Made by a program: the position numbers and the translations under genes
Assembly (NCBI GenBank): GCA_039183205.1
Contig: JBCDBR010000022.1
Location: 1-64,000 of the forward strand
Length of the DNA stretch: 64,000 bases
Origin: HKCCE3408 sp039183205
Lineage (GTDB): Bacteria; Pseudomonadota; Alphaproteobacteria; Rhodobacterales; Rhodobacteraceae
Reading direction: 5' to 3'
Notes under the pieces: generated by a model
Told to the model about the DNA's origin: nothing
Database searches by the model: none
The model's input: the letters and a program-made list of their open reading frames with translations, nothing else
Shown: piece by piece, positions 25,458 through 34,484 of the stretch
Layout of the letters: every line of letters begins with the position of its first letter
Numbering within the stretch: the stretch's first letter is position 1

Positions 25458-25868
25458 ATGACAAAACTTACCTTGGGTTCGCACCCGTTTCTACTGGGCT
25501 TTGATCAACTTGAACGCCTTGTGGAGCGGACCGCCAAAGCCGGCAACGATGGCTACCCGCCCTATAATATCGAACAAGTGAGCGACGACGCGTTTCGGAT
25601 CACCCTCGCTGTGGCCGGGTTTGCCGAAGCTGATTTGTCGATAACCTTAGAAGACAAAAGTTTGGTCATTCGCGGCCGCCAGTCCGACGAAGATGGTGCG
25701 CGGGTGTTCCTGCATCGCGGTATTGCAGCCCGCCAATTTCAGCGCAGCTTTGTCTTGGCCGACGGCGTTGAAGTGGCCGGCGCGACGATGGAAAACGGTT
25801 TGCTTCACGTAGACCTCAAACGCAGTCAACCCGACAGCATCGTGCAAACGATAAAGATCAAGACCTGA
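25458..25868 (+). CDS. Hsp20-family small heat-shock protein
   Basis: A 136-residue alpha-crystallin-domain chaperone of the IbpA type that holds unfolded proteins. The core is YPPYNIEQVSDDAFRITLAVAGFAEADLSI (about 33-62), followed by DKSLVIRGRQ and the conserved FQRSFVLADGVEVAGATMENGLLHVDL segment (about 93-120). It is divergent from the DUF465/pur genes and followed 13 bases later by a DUF1150 gene, the normal alphaproteobacterial pairing. Confidence 0.93.
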   Translation: MTKLTLGSHPFLLGFDQLERLVERTAKAGNDGYPPYNIEQVSDDAFRITLAVAGFAEADLSITLEDKSLVIRGRQSDEDGARVFLHRGIAARQFQRSFVLADGVEVAGATMENGLLHVDLKRSQPDSIVQTIKIKT

Positions 25869-25880
25869 GGGGGCATCGAC

Positions 25881-26108
25881 ATGACCGATCATCAAGACGT
25901 TGCAGCATCAACCGACCAGCCGATTGTCTATATTCGAAAGGTGTCCGTTGCGGACCTGCCGGACGAATTGCGTGCGCAGGCTGGCGCGACGGAAGACCTT
26001 TACGCCATTGGGTCGGAAGATGGCCGGCAATTGGCACTCGTGAAGGACCGCAAATTGGCGTTTCTTGTGGCCCGCCAGAATGAAATGACACCCGTCAGCG
26101 TGCACTGA
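25881..26108 (+). CDS. DUF1150 family protein
   Basis: A 75-residue acidic protein of the DUF1150 family, recognised from IVYIRKVSVADLP, LYAIGSEDGRQLALVKDRKLAFLVARQNEM. The function is unknown, but genes of this family usually follow hsp20 genes in alphaproteobacteria, as here. A link to the heat-shock response is inferred from position only. Confidence 0.85.
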   Translation: MTDHQDVAASTDQPIVYIRKVSVADLPDELRAQAGATEDLYAIGSEDGRQLALVKDRKLAFLVARQNEMTPVSVH

Positions 26109-26193
26109 ACGGTTGGCCAGCGCTGTATTTCAGTGACCTGGTTCTAGCTTACGATCTGTCTCGGCTGAGCGCAGTTCCCTGTGCGGCGGCGCA

Positions 26194-27858
26194 TCATCCC
26201 TGACCGTTGTCGCGCCATCGATTGACGATCGGATACCGCCGATCAAGCCAAAACGCCTTTTGCGTCAGTCTTGCCCCGGGCGCCGCCTGGAACCTTTTGT
26301 ATTCACTGAGGTAGATCAGGCGTTCGACCTGTTTGACGACGTCACGATCATAGCCTTTCGCTACGACCTCAGCGACAGAGCGATCCTCGTCAATCAGCAT
26401 CTCTAGCATGACATCAAGTTCGTCGTAAGTTGGCAGGCTGTCTTCATCTTTTTGATCTTCGCGCAGCTCGGCTGTTGGCGGCTTTTCGATGACCCGGGAC
26501 GGGATGACCGCACCTTCCGGGCCTTTCATCCAAGGCCTATGGTTTTTGTTGCGCCACCGGCAGGTCTCAAAAACTCGGGTCTTATAGAGATCCTTGATCG
26601 GGTTATAGCCGCCGGCCATATCGCCGTAGATTGTCGAATAACCAACCGCGACCTCAGATTTGTTGCCGGTCGTCAACAGCATCGATCCGAACTTGTTCGA
26701 CAGCGCCATAAGGATCAGCCCGCGTAAACGCGATTGGATATTCTCCTCCGTTATGTCCGCCGACAAGCCGTTAAAGATCGGGCCCAGTGCTTCCGTCACC
26801 GCTGCGCGCGGCCCGGAGATCGGGACAGTATCAAGCCTGGCATCCAAATTGCGTGCGACAGCCTCGGCGTCTTCGAGGGACACGGTGCTTGTGTATTCCG
26901 ACGGAAGCATCACGCAGTGCACGTTGTCTGGCCCGATCGCGTCTGAAGCGATCGTGGCGACCAGCGCGCTATCAACCCCGCCCGAGAGACCCAATACGAC
27001 CTTTGTGAACCCTGTCTTGGACAAGTAATCGCGCAACGCTTCGACCATCACGCGGTAATCGGCCTCGAAAGGGTCGGGTTGCGTGGCCAATTCTCCCGGC
27101 ACGGCGCGCCAGCCTTCATCTTTGTGTTCAAAATCCACGTGGACGAGCGTTTCGTCGAAGAACGGCAATTGATGCGTGAGCTCGCCACCGGGGTTCAACA
27201 CGAAACTGGCGCCATCAAAAACCTGGTCATCTTGGCCGCCAACGAGATTGAGATACGCCACAGGTAAGTTCGTTTCGATCGATCTGGCAACCATATGGCC
27301 CTGTCGTGTCGCGAGCTTGCCGCGGTGGTAGGGCGATCCATTTGGAACAAGGATGATTTCAGCGCCCGTTTCTGCAAGCGTCTCAGAAACATCCTCGTAC
27401 CAGGCATCCTCGCAGATGGGCACACCGATGCGCATGCCGCCGACGACGATGGGCCCGGCTGGATTGGCCGAGTGGTAATACCGAACCTCATCGAAGACGT
27501 CCGAATTGGGCAGATGGTGTTTGAGCACCGTGGCGCTAATACGCCCGTCTTTGAGAATGTAATAACCGTTGAACGGTTTGCCATCGCTGGGCAAAGGCGC
27601 GCCGATCCCAATTGCCGGTCCGTCGGACGTGGCCCAAGCGAGCGCTTCGATGACCCGTTTGCAATCCTCCGCAAAGGCTGGTTTGCGCACAAGGTCCTGC
27701 AATTGATAGCCTGGCAGGAACATCTCCGGCAAGGCGAGCATGTCCGACCCGGCTGCGCGGGCTTCTTGCCAAAGGTTTTTGGCCAACTCCGCATTGCCGT
27801 CCAGGCTGCCGACTGTTGGGTTGGCTTGCGCGAGGCTGAGGCGAAAAGTCTTAGACAT
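26194..27858 (-). CDS. nadE: Glutamine-dependent NAD+ synthetase
   Basis: NadE amidates deamido-NAD. The 554-residue protein carries an N-terminal nitrilase-type glutaminase domain with the Glu 45 - Lys 113 - Cys 149 triad (LPEMFLPGY, LKHHLPN, PICEDAWYE), and a C-terminal synthetase domain with the ATP loop LGLSGGVDSAL near 293 and the TTGNKSEVAVGYSTIYGDMAGG segment. I start at ATG 27858 (MSKTFRLSLAQ); a frame open to 28074 runs into the divergent MORN gene. Confidence 0.96.
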   Translation of the reverse strand: MSKTFRLSLAQANPTVGSLDGNAELAKNLWQEARAAGSDMLALPEMFLPGYQLQDLVRKPAFAEDCKRVIEALAWATSDGPAIGIGAPLPSDGKPFNGYYILKDGRISATVLKHHLPNSDVFDEVRYYHSANPAGPIVVGGMRIGVPICEDAWYEDVSETLAETGAEIILVPNGSPYHRGKLATRQGHMVARSIETNLPVAYLNLVGGQDDQVFDGASFVLNPGGELTHQLPFFDETLVHVDFEHKDEGWRAVPGELATQPDPFEADYRVMVEALRDYLSKTGFTKVVLGLSGGVDSALVATIASDAIGPDNVHCVMLPSEYTSTVSLEDAEAVARNLDARLDTVPISGPRAAVTEALGPIFNGLSADITEENIQSRLRGLILMALSNKFGSMLLTTGNKSEVAVGYSTIYGDMAGGYNPIKDLYKTRVFETCRWRNKNHRPWMKGPEGAVIPSRVIEKPPTAELREDQKDEDSLPTYDELDVMLEMLIDEDRSVAEVVAKGYDRDVVKQVERLIYLSEYKRFQAAPGARLTQKAFWLDRRYPIVNRWRDNGQG

Positions 27859-28003
27859 CACAAATCCGTCCGTGCGGTTTGCCCTGTCTTGGCACGAACG
27901 CGCGCGCCCGCCAAGGTCGCGCATCAGTTGCAAGATGCGGCGCTGCGTCCCATAGTTGCGCAAAGCGGGTAAAGGCTGCACAGGCAGAGGTTGGAGCGGG
28001 TCG

Positions 28004-29557
28004 ATGTGGATCAGCAAAGCAGGCAGGCAAATTTCGGCAGCGGCAGTTTTTGCGATTGTCGGGTCATCAAGCATGGCGCAGGAAACGGGCGCTTTGGTCG
28101 TCGATATTCAGCAATACGACAATGGCGGCATCTATGAGGGTGAGTTCCGAAACGGTGTCCAGCACGGAACGGGCACCTATCGTCTGCCATCGGGATACGA
28201 ATATACCGGCGATTGGGTGGACGGTGAGATCCAGGGTCAGGGCCGCGCAGTATTCCCCGATGGCGCGGTCTATGAGGGTGCCTTTGCCGCCGGTCGACCA
28301 GAGGGATTTGGCGTGATCGTATTCGCCGACGGATCGACATATGAAGGTGCTTGGTCCGGCGGTCGCATCAACGGCCAAGGCATTGCCGAATATGCAAATG
28401 GCGTCCGCTATGAAGGGCGGTTCGTCGACGCACAGCATGACGGCCAAGGCGTCATGGAAAGCCCGAATGGGTACCGTTACAACGGCGAATGGCGCGCGGG
28501 GCTGAAAGAGGGATCAGGCGTGATCACCTATCCCGATGGCGCGGTGTACGAGGGCACATTGGTTGCCGGGCTCCGCGATGGCGAGGGTCGATTGGAGATG
28601 GCCGATGGCGTCGTCTATGAAGGCGATTGGTCAGGCGGTCAGATCACCGGGGACGGCGTACTGACCCAACCAAATGGCGATGTCTTTGACGGTGCCTTGG
28701 TCAATGGGGAGCGCCAGGGCGACGGTGTCGTGCGCTATGCGAACGGGGATGTCTATCGCGGCAGTTTCTTGGATGACCGGCGACATGGTCAGGGCACGTT
28801 CACTGGCGCAGACGGCTACGTCTATGTCGGTACGTGGGTTGAAGGGCGGATCGAAGGCGAAGGCGAGGTCACTTATCCGGACGGATCGACCTATAGCGGC
28901 GCCTTCAGAAATGATCTCGCGCATGGCATTGGCGAAATCACCTATGCCGACGGCGCCAGCTACAGCGGTGATTGGGTCGACGGTGTCATTGAGGGCGACG
29001 GCATCGCGCGCTATGCCAATGGTTTGATCTACGAAGGACAGTTCCGCGATGCCCGCCAAGAAGGGCAGGGCGTCTTGATCCTGCCGGTTTCCGCCGCGGC
29101 AAACGCGGCTGGAATTGACGATAGCCCATCGGCCCAAGATGCAGCAACAGCGTCCGTGTCGGGTGCAGAAGACCTAGAGTTTCGCTATCGCTATGACGGC
29201 GGATGGCGCGCCGGGCTCCGGCATGGCGAGGCCGTGGTCGTATATGGCGACGGTTCCGTCTATGAGGGCCAATTCGCCGACGGCGTCCGGTCTGGCCAAG
29301 GCACACTAACGATGCCCAATGGCTACAGCTATGTCGGTGCCTGGTCGGATGGTGAAATCAGCGGCGAAGGGATCGCGCGCTATGCAACCGGCGATGTCTA
29401 TCGTGGCGGTTTCGTCAACGGCAACCGCGAGGGCATTGGGCTTTTGTGCTATGCGGATGGCAACGCTGCTTCGGGCGCGTGGGAAGAAGGTGAGCTGGTC
29501 GCGGATGGCGATGCCGCTGCGGCTGATGCCTGTGCGGAGTTGCTTGCTGACGGCTAA
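28004..29557 (+). CDS. Exported MORN-repeat protein (18 repeats)
   Basis: A 517-residue protein with a signal peptide (MWISKAGRQISAAAVFAIVG, cleavage near AQE) and then 18 MORN repeats of 23 residues, each Y-x-G-x-(W/F)...G-x-G...(Y)-x-(D/N)-G. Thirteen run without a break. A low-complexity insert of about 30 residues (Ala/Ser/Asp-rich) interrupts the fourteenth, and four more follow before an acidic tail. MORN repeats form extended beta sheets for protein or lipid contacts. A periplasmic or outer-envelope scaffold role is inference. GGAG precedes ATG 28004; the frame is open from 27956. Confidence 0.88.
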   Translation: MWISKAGRQISAAAVFAIVGSSSMAQETGALVVDIQQYDNGGIYEGEFRNGVQHGTGTYRLPSGYEYTGDWVDGEIQGQGRAVFPDGAVYEGAFAAGRPEGFGVIVFADGSTYEGAWSGGRINGQGIAEYANGVRYEGRFVDAQHDGQGVMESPNGYRYNGEWRAGLKEGSGVITYPDGAVYEGTLVAGLRDGEGRLEMADGVVYEGDWSGGQITGDGVLTQPNGDVFDGALVNGERQGDGVVRYANGDVYRGSFLDDRRHGQGTFTGADGYVYVGTWVEGRIEGEGEVTYPDGSTYSGAFRNDLAHGIGEITYADGASYSGDWVDGVIEGDGIARYANGLIYEGQFRDARQEGQGVLILPVSAAANAAGIDDSPSAQDAATASVSGAEDLEFRYRYDGGWRAGLRHGEAVVVYGDGSVYEGQFADGVRSGQGTLTMPNGYSYVGAWSDGEISGEGIARYATGDVYRGGFVNGNREGIGLLCYADGNAASGAWEEGELVADGDAAAADACAELLADG

Positions 29558-29628
29558 TACCCACGGGATTGCGCCGGGCCGATCAATCGAGAAACGCCGC
29601 AGCAACGACCGTTCTCACGATTGCGCCC

Positions 29629-30606
29629 TTACTCGGCGGCGGTCGGTTGCGCGATCTCGGCCTCTATGCCGTGCTCTGCAAGGTACTTTTCCGCGTCGAG
29701 TGCGGCCATGCATCCCATGCCTGCGCTGGTGACGGCCTGTCGGTAGATATGATCGGTTAAGTCGCCTGCGGCGAAAACACCCGGGATCGAGGTGCGGGTG
29801 GAGCCTGGCTCGACCTTGACGTAGCCTCCGTTATGCAGCTCAAGCTGCTCGGCGACGAGTTCCGTCGCGGGCGCATGGCCGATGGCGACGAAAAACCCCT
29901 TGCAGGGGATCTCGGTGACGGCGCCGGTTGTCACGTGTCGGGCACGCACGCCGTCCACACCGCGTGGATTGTCGCCACCAATGACTTCTTCGACTTGATG
30001 ATCCCAAAGAACCTCCACCTTGGGGTTCTTGAACAACCGATCCTGCAAGATCTTTTCCGCACGCAGACTGTCGCGGCGATGGATCAGTGTCACCTTCGAC
30101 GCAAAGTTGGTCAGAAACAGGGCCTCTTCGACCGCGGTGTTCCCGCCACCTACGACCACAATCTCTTGACCGCGGTAGAAAAACCCATCGCATGTCGCGC
30201 AAGCGGACACGCCAAAGCCCTTGAAATGTTCCTCGGACGGCAAGCCCAACCATTTCGCTTGGGCGCCAGTTGCCAAGATGACGGCATCGGCTGTGTAAAC
30301 CGTTCCACTATCGGCCTTGGCCACGAATGGACGGTGTGACAGGTCCAGCGATGAGATGTGGTCTGAAACGACATCTGCACCCATTGCCTTTGCATGCGCC
30401 TCCATCCGGACCATCAGATCGGGTCCCTGAACCTCCGTATCTCCAGGCCAATTTTCGACCTCTGTCGTGATCGTAAGCTGTCCACCGGGCTGGATGCCTT
30501 GGATCAAAACCGGCTCCAACATCGCGCGGGACGCGTAAACCGCCGCTGTGTATCCGGCTGGCCCAGAGCCAATGATCAATACGGGCGCGTGACGGGTGGT
30601 GGTCAT
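29629..30606 (-). CDS. trxB: Thioredoxin-disulfide reductase
   Basis: TrxB reduces thioredoxin with NADPH. The 325-residue flavoprotein has the FAD motif IIGSGPAGYTAA (11-22), the redox pair CATC (Cys 136 and 139), the NADPH site VVGGGNTAVEEA (about 152-163) and the C-terminal FAAGDLTDHIYRQAVTSAG. I start at ATG 30606 (MTTTRHAPV), preceded by GAGGA; an in-frame ATG at 30639 adds 11 residues. The Lrp regulator is divergent. Confidence 0.96.
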   Translation of the reverse strand: MTTTRHAPVLIIGSGPAGYTAAVYASRAMLEPVLIQGIQPGGQLTITTEVENWPGDTEVQGPDLMVRMEAHAKAMGADVVSDHISSLDLSHRPFVAKADSGTVYTADAVILATGAQAKWLGLPSEEHFKGFGVSACATCDGFFYRGQEIVVVGGGNTAVEEALFLTNFASKVTLIHRRDSLRAEKILQDRLFKNPKVEVLWDHQVEEVIGGDNPRGVDGVRARHVTTGAVTEIPCKGFFVAIGHAPATELVAEQLELHNGGYVKVEPGSTRTSIPGVFAAGDLTDHIYRQAVTSAGMGCMAALDAEKYLAEHGIEAEIAQPTAAE

Positions 30607-30926
30607 GGTGTTCCTCGGGACGGATTCGAATTCAGACATAGACCCTGGCGCGCCCGTTTTGAAGATACCGCAAACCGCAAGCGTGGCGACGGAAACAGGA
30701 TTTGTGGTGGACGTCCCCGCCGGGTCCCTTGCCCCGCTGGGTCCAGAAAACGGGCCGGCCTTTTGGGTCAGGTCGCACCAGAATTGGCCTTGTCTTGCGA
30801 TTTAGAAACGCGATTGTGACCTTAAATTCGCAGCCGACGATAATTTTCGAAATATTATTGCGCAGTTGCGAAATTTTTGATCTAAACGGACCCTGTCAGG
30901 TGAAACGACCTACTGGACCGATGGGC
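30607..30926. other. Divergent regulatory gap between trxB and the Lrp gene
   Basis: A 320-base gap. The trxB side is GC-rich. The Lrp side (about 30825-30895) is AT-rich and contains imperfect inverted AATTTTCG and CGAAATT segments around a TTATTG core, a plausible autoregulatory Lrp-type site, but the motif is too loose to be sure. No small gene is convincing. Confidence 0.5.
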
Positions 30927-31427
30927 ATGGCCACAACCAAACTCGACGATATCGACCGCAAAATCCTTTCGGAATTACAAGCGGACGGTCGAATGACGAA
31001 TGTCGAGTTGGCTCGGCGTGTGGGCATCTCTGCCCCGCCATGTTTGCGCCGTGTACGCGTCTTGGAAGACGCAGGTTATATCCGCGGCTACCACGCGGAT
31101 GTGGATGCCCGAATTCTCGGCTTTGAAGTGGCCGTGTTTGCGCTGGTCGGTCTCCATAGCCAAGCGGAGGCTGACCTCAAAGCATTTGAAGCGCGCTGCA
31201 ACACATGGCCGCTCGTGCGCGAATGCCACATGCTTAATGGAGAGATCGACTTTATTCTCAAATGCGTTGCGCCGGATCTGTCGACATTTCAGAGTTTTCT
31301 GACAGAAGAACTGACCTCAGCACCAAATGTTGCGAGCGTGCGGACATCGCTAGTGATCCGGCGGGCCAAGGACGAACCCGGCGTGCCGTTCGAGGTGCTC
31401 GAGGATCGTTTGCGCCAAACCGCGTGA
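30927..31427 (+). CDS. Lrp/AsnC family regulator
   Basis: A 166-residue Lrp-type regulator. The N-terminal HTH is LDDIDRKILSELQADGRMTNVELARRVGISAPPCLRRVRVLEDAGYIRGY (about 6-55); the remainder is the amino-acid-sensing AsnC/RAM domain. It probably binds amino acids. ATG 30921 is two codons upstream and also possible. The next gene starts one base after its stop, so the sulfotransferase-like gene is probably in the same unit. Confidence 0.93.
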   Translation: MATTKLDDIDRKILSELQADGRMTNVELARRVGISAPPCLRRVRVLEDAGYIRGYHADVDARILGFEVAVFALVGLHSQAEADLKAFEARCNTWPLVRECHMLNGEIDFILKCVAPDLSTFQSFLTEELTSAPNVASVRTSLVIRRAKDEPGVPFEVLEDRLRQTA

Positions 31428-31428
31428 A

Positions 31429-33261
31429 ATGACACAGGCGCAGCGTGGCGACATCAAGGCGCTGTTTGCCCAGGCATTGCAGTTGCAAAAAACCGGACAA
31501 ACGGATGCCGCGCTCGCGCAGTTCACCAATATCGTCCTGCAAAGGCCGCAGACCGCGGAGGCGCATTTCCAGATCGGCGTGATCCACGCGCAAAGCGGGC
31601 GCAGGGACAAGGCCGATGCCGCGCTGCGACGCGCCTTGGCGCTCAAGCCGGCAGAACCCGCGATTTGGAAGGCCCTGGCCTCGGTCACTGCACCGTCGGA
31701 TCGCGATGCGCTGATGGTCGAAATAGCGGCTGGCTTGCCGGCACCCGATCAGGCCAAAATGGGCAACGGTTTTTGGCGCGAGGGCCGGACGCGCGCGGCA
31801 GAGCCGATCTTGCGCGCGGCTCTTGAAGCCGGTGCTGAGGATGCACGCCTGATGCTTGCGACGCTTTATCTTGAAACCTGCCGTCCCGAAGACGCCGCAG
31901 CCTTGCTCAAAAAGGCGCCGTCTAAGTCAGCGGAACTTTGGAAAAAGCTCGCCGAAGCGCAGGCGCGGATGCATGAGGCGGACAAAGCGCGCAAATCGAT
32001 GCGTCGAGCCATCGGTGCCGGTGCCCATCCATTGGGCGCGCAGCTTGACCTGGCGCAGATGCTTTGGCGTGAAGGAGAGCTTTCGGCGGGAATGCGCGTG
32101 ATCAACGAGGCCGTCGCAGACGCACCCAAGGCCGCCCCGTTGATCGGACAGCGGGGCCAGATGCGCCAAAGCCAGGGTGACATTGACGGCGCAAAAGCGG
32201 ACCTTATGCGCGCAATCGAAATTGCCCCGGACGACGGGGAAGCCTATCGCGCCTATGTCGCCGGTGGCAAAGTGGCGGCAGACGATCCCATCATTGACCA
32301 GATCGACGACGCATTGAAGCGGCAAAATCTTGAACCAAAAGCGCGGTGGCGTTTGCATTTCGCGATGGCCAAAGCACTGGACGACATTGGCCGCTATGAC
32401 GCCGTTTTCGATCATCTGGATCGCGCCAATGCAGAACAATCGGCGGCTTTTCCTTACGATTTTGACGCGGTCTTGACGCGTGCGCAGAAACAGCTCGCAG
32501 CGTTTCGGGATCATCTGGTCGGGGCCAATCCGAAGGGCAGCCCTGGTCCAGTCTTTTTCGTGACCGGACTTCCACGATCTGGCACAACATTGGTCGAAAC
32601 GATTCTCGCGGCCCATCCGATGGTTGAGGCCGGCGGCGAGTTGCCATTCATGAGCCAAGCTCTGGCCCCGCTGATCGGCGTGATGGAGCAAGGTGCGCCT
32701 GTTCAGCCGAGCGATTTCACCCTGCCCGGTGCGCTTTATCTCCAGGCCGCGCGCCGCCGGTCTGGCGCTACGCTGGCCTTTACGGACAAGTCCATCGCGA
32801 CGTTCGCGCGGATCGGGTTCGTGGCGTTTGCGCTGCCTGAGGCCCGCTTTTTCGTGCTACGGCGCGACCCGCGTGATATCGGGCTTTCGGCCTATCGCAA
32901 CATGTTCGCAGACGGAACGCAGCGTTTTTCCAACGATCTTTTCACCATTGGCCGCTTTATCCGGCTGGAACAGGCAATGATCGCCGCCTGGCAAGACATG
33001 ATGCCAGAGCGCATTGACATCGTTGACTACGAGGCGCTGACCGACGACCCCGAGCCGCATATTCGGCGCATCGTCGCGGCCGCGGGCCTACCGTGGGATC
33101 CGGCCTGCCTTGTCCCGCACAAGGCAAAACATCGGGTTGAGACGCTTAGCTTTGCGCAGGTCCGTCAGCCAATATATCGCAGTTCGGTCGCGGGGTGGCG
33201 GCGCTATCCAGATAAACTTGGTCGCCTTGACGAAGGTTTGGCGGCACCGCTTTCGCTTTAG
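31429..33261 (+). CDS. TPR domain - sulfotransferase fusion protein
   Basis: A 610-residue fusion. Residues about 5-330 hold TPR-like helical repeats (for example AQALQLQKTGQTDAALAQF, HFQIGVIHAQSGRRDKADAALRRAL). From about 370 there is a sulfotransferase domain with the 5'-PAPS loop TGLPRSGTTLVE (about 378-389) and the 3'-phosphate motif RRDPRDIGLSAY (about 477-488). It would transfer sulfate from PAPS to an unknown acceptor; the TPR part may bind a protein substrate. Starts one base after the Lrp stop. Confidence 0.9.
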   Translation: MTQAQRGDIKALFAQALQLQKTGQTDAALAQFTNIVLQRPQTAEAHFQIGVIHAQSGRRDKADAALRRALALKPAEPAIWKALASVTAPSDRDALMVEIAAGLPAPDQAKMGNGFWREGRTRAAEPILRAALEAGAEDARLMLATLYLETCRPEDAAALLKKAPSKSAELWKKLAEAQARMHEADKARKSMRRAIGAGAHPLGAQLDLAQMLWREGELSAGMRVINEAVADAPKAAPLIGQRGQMRQSQGDIDGAKADLMRAIEIAPDDGEAYRAYVAGGKVAADDPIIDQIDDALKRQNLEPKARWRLHFAMAKALDDIGRYDAVFDHLDRANAEQSAAFPYDFDAVLTRAQKQLAAFRDHLVGANPKGSPGPVFFVTGLPRSGTTLVETILAAHPMVEAGGELPFMSQALAPLIGVMEQGAPVQPSDFTLPGALYLQAARRRSGATLAFTDKSIATFARIGFVAFALPEARFFVLRRDPRDIGLSAYRNMFADGTQRFSNDLFTIGRFIRLEQAMIAAWQDMMPERIDIVDYEALTDDPEPHIRRIVAAAGLPWDPACLVPHKAKHRVETLSFAQVRQPIYRSSVAGWRRYPDKLGRLDEGLAAPLSL

Positions 33262-33270
33262 GCCGATGCA

Positions 33271-33306
33271 AGTAAAAAGAAAGGCGCGGCCATTTTAGCC
33301 GCGCCT
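33271..33306 (-). terminator. Reverse-strand terminator
   Basis: A 9-bp perfect stem, AGGCGCGGC (33282-33290) with GCCGCGCCT (33298-33306) and a 7-base loop, is followed on the reverse strand by TTCTTTTT (33281-33274). It ends transcription coming from the right, most likely of the tiny gene at 33332-33463. The stem alone may also slow transcription from the left. Confidence 0.8.
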
Positions 33307-33331
33307 CACAAGCATTGCAGAAGCGGTTCCC

Positions 33332-33463
33332 TCAACCGGCATCCTGCGGGGTTTTCCGCGTAGGCTCCGGTGGTCCCGCCTTGGACGAACGCGACCAAGG
33401 CAACGTGATCGATGGTTGCTGACTTTCTGCCAGAACCTGATCAATCCATCTGCGGTGTTTCAT
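33332..33463 (-). CDS. Tiny basic protein (43 residues), unknown
   Basis: A 43-codon frame starting MKHRRWIDQVLAESQQ and containing ITLPWSR, with a Pro/Lys-rich tail. GACGAGG stands about ten bases before the ATG, and a proper terminator lies 26 bases after the stop on the same strand, so this is probably a real transcript. I have the impression of similar short (M-x-x-RRW...LPW) proteins in Rhodobacterales, but cannot confirm this. The upstream open frame to 33595 looks non-coding. No function is known. Confidence 0.6.
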   Translation of the reverse strand: MKHRRWIDQVLAESQQPSITLPWSRSSKAGPPEPTRKTPQDAG

Positions 33464-33708
33464 AGAGATGCGCCTCGTCCCATTTTTGGCAGATCCTGCC
33501 CGGTTCGAGGCCAGTTTGCCCGCACTTTGAGGCACGTTTCGGGCATCGGCCCTAAATTCTCGTAAATTTCCAACCATTACGCATGACCCCACCACTTAAA
33601 ATTTACGACAATCTATCATGACCTTACCTGACGCAGTAAAGGTATTATGGCAGAAGTCTGACGGAATTACGACGATTATTCACACTTTTATCCCCCGACC
33701 GCGCAGCT

Positions 33709-34482
33709 TTACAGCCGAATGGCCGAAATGAGCCGGCCGTAATCGGCCTCGCCGGCATGAGTGGCGCGCCGATAGGAATAAAAGAGTTCTGGGTCCGCAT
33801 AAGTACAATGACGTGTCCAAACGACGTGACCGACACCTGCCTGGCGCAACCGATGCACACCAAATCCCGGCAGATCGAACTGGTATTTGCCCGGCGCGCC
33901 GCTGGCAAAGAAACGCATGTTTTCCGGGTTGTCGTCGAAGAACGTCTCCGCGAAGTCCTGGCCGACCTCGTAGGAGGGCTGGCTGATCGATGGCCCGATG
34001 GCCGCCTGGATGCGAGCACGTTCCGCGCCAAGACTTTCCATCGCGCTGACCGTGGCCTCCAAAACGCCGTCCAATGCGCCGCGCCATCCGGCATGGGCGG
34101 CTGCAACCACGCCTGCCGCGAGATCCGCCAGCAGAACCGGCTGACAATCTGCGGTGAGAACGGCCACAGCGATCCCCGGTGTCGCCGTCACCACCGCATC
34201 GGCCCGTGGTTTTGGATCCGCTATGGGTCCTGCGACAATTGTCGCCCGCGCGGAATGTGTCTGGTGCACGGTGATCATGTTTTTAGGGTCAACGCCAAGC
34301 GTCGCGGCAGCCCGGGCCCGATTGAGCGCTACGATTTCAGCTTGATCGGACGAGCCGTAACCGCAGTTTAGGCCGTCAAATACGCCCGACGACGCCCCAC
34401 CGCGCCGTGTGAAAAAGCCGTGCTCCACACCGGCAAGCACATCTGAGGTGAGCGGTTGGAGCGTTTGTGTCGGCGCAGGCAT
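33709..34482 (-). CDS. pgeF: Peptidoglycan editing factor PgeF / YfiH laccase-domain protein
   Basis: A 257-residue DUF152/YfiH-family protein. Zinc-binding residues are visible: His 73 (VHQTHSA), Cys 113 (TADCQPV) and His 130 (AAHAGWRG). Members have been described as multicopper-like phenol oxidases, purine nucleoside enzymes and a factor that removes mis-incorporated amino acids from peptidoglycan precursors. It ends the lgt - methyltransferase - pgeF run, with two bases between it and the methyltransferase stop. Confidence 0.92.
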   Translation of the reverse strand: MPAPTQTLQPLTSDVLAGVEHGFFTRRGGASSGVFDGLNCGYGSSDQAEIVALNRARAAATLGVDPKNMITVHQTHSARATIVAGPIADPKPRADAVVTATPGIAVAVLTADCQPVLLADLAAGVVAAAHAGWRGALDGVLEATVSAMESLGAERARIQAAIGPSISQPSYEVGQDFAETFFDDNPENMRFFASGAPGKYQFDLPGFGVHRLRQAGVGHVVWTRHCTYADPELFYSYRRATHAGEADYGRLISAIRL

Positions 34483-34484
34483 GG

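Noticed and set aside
30596..30805. 69-codon + frame opposite the trxB start
   Set aside because: Begins inside the trxB leader, no conserved features; the divergent promoter region explains the space.
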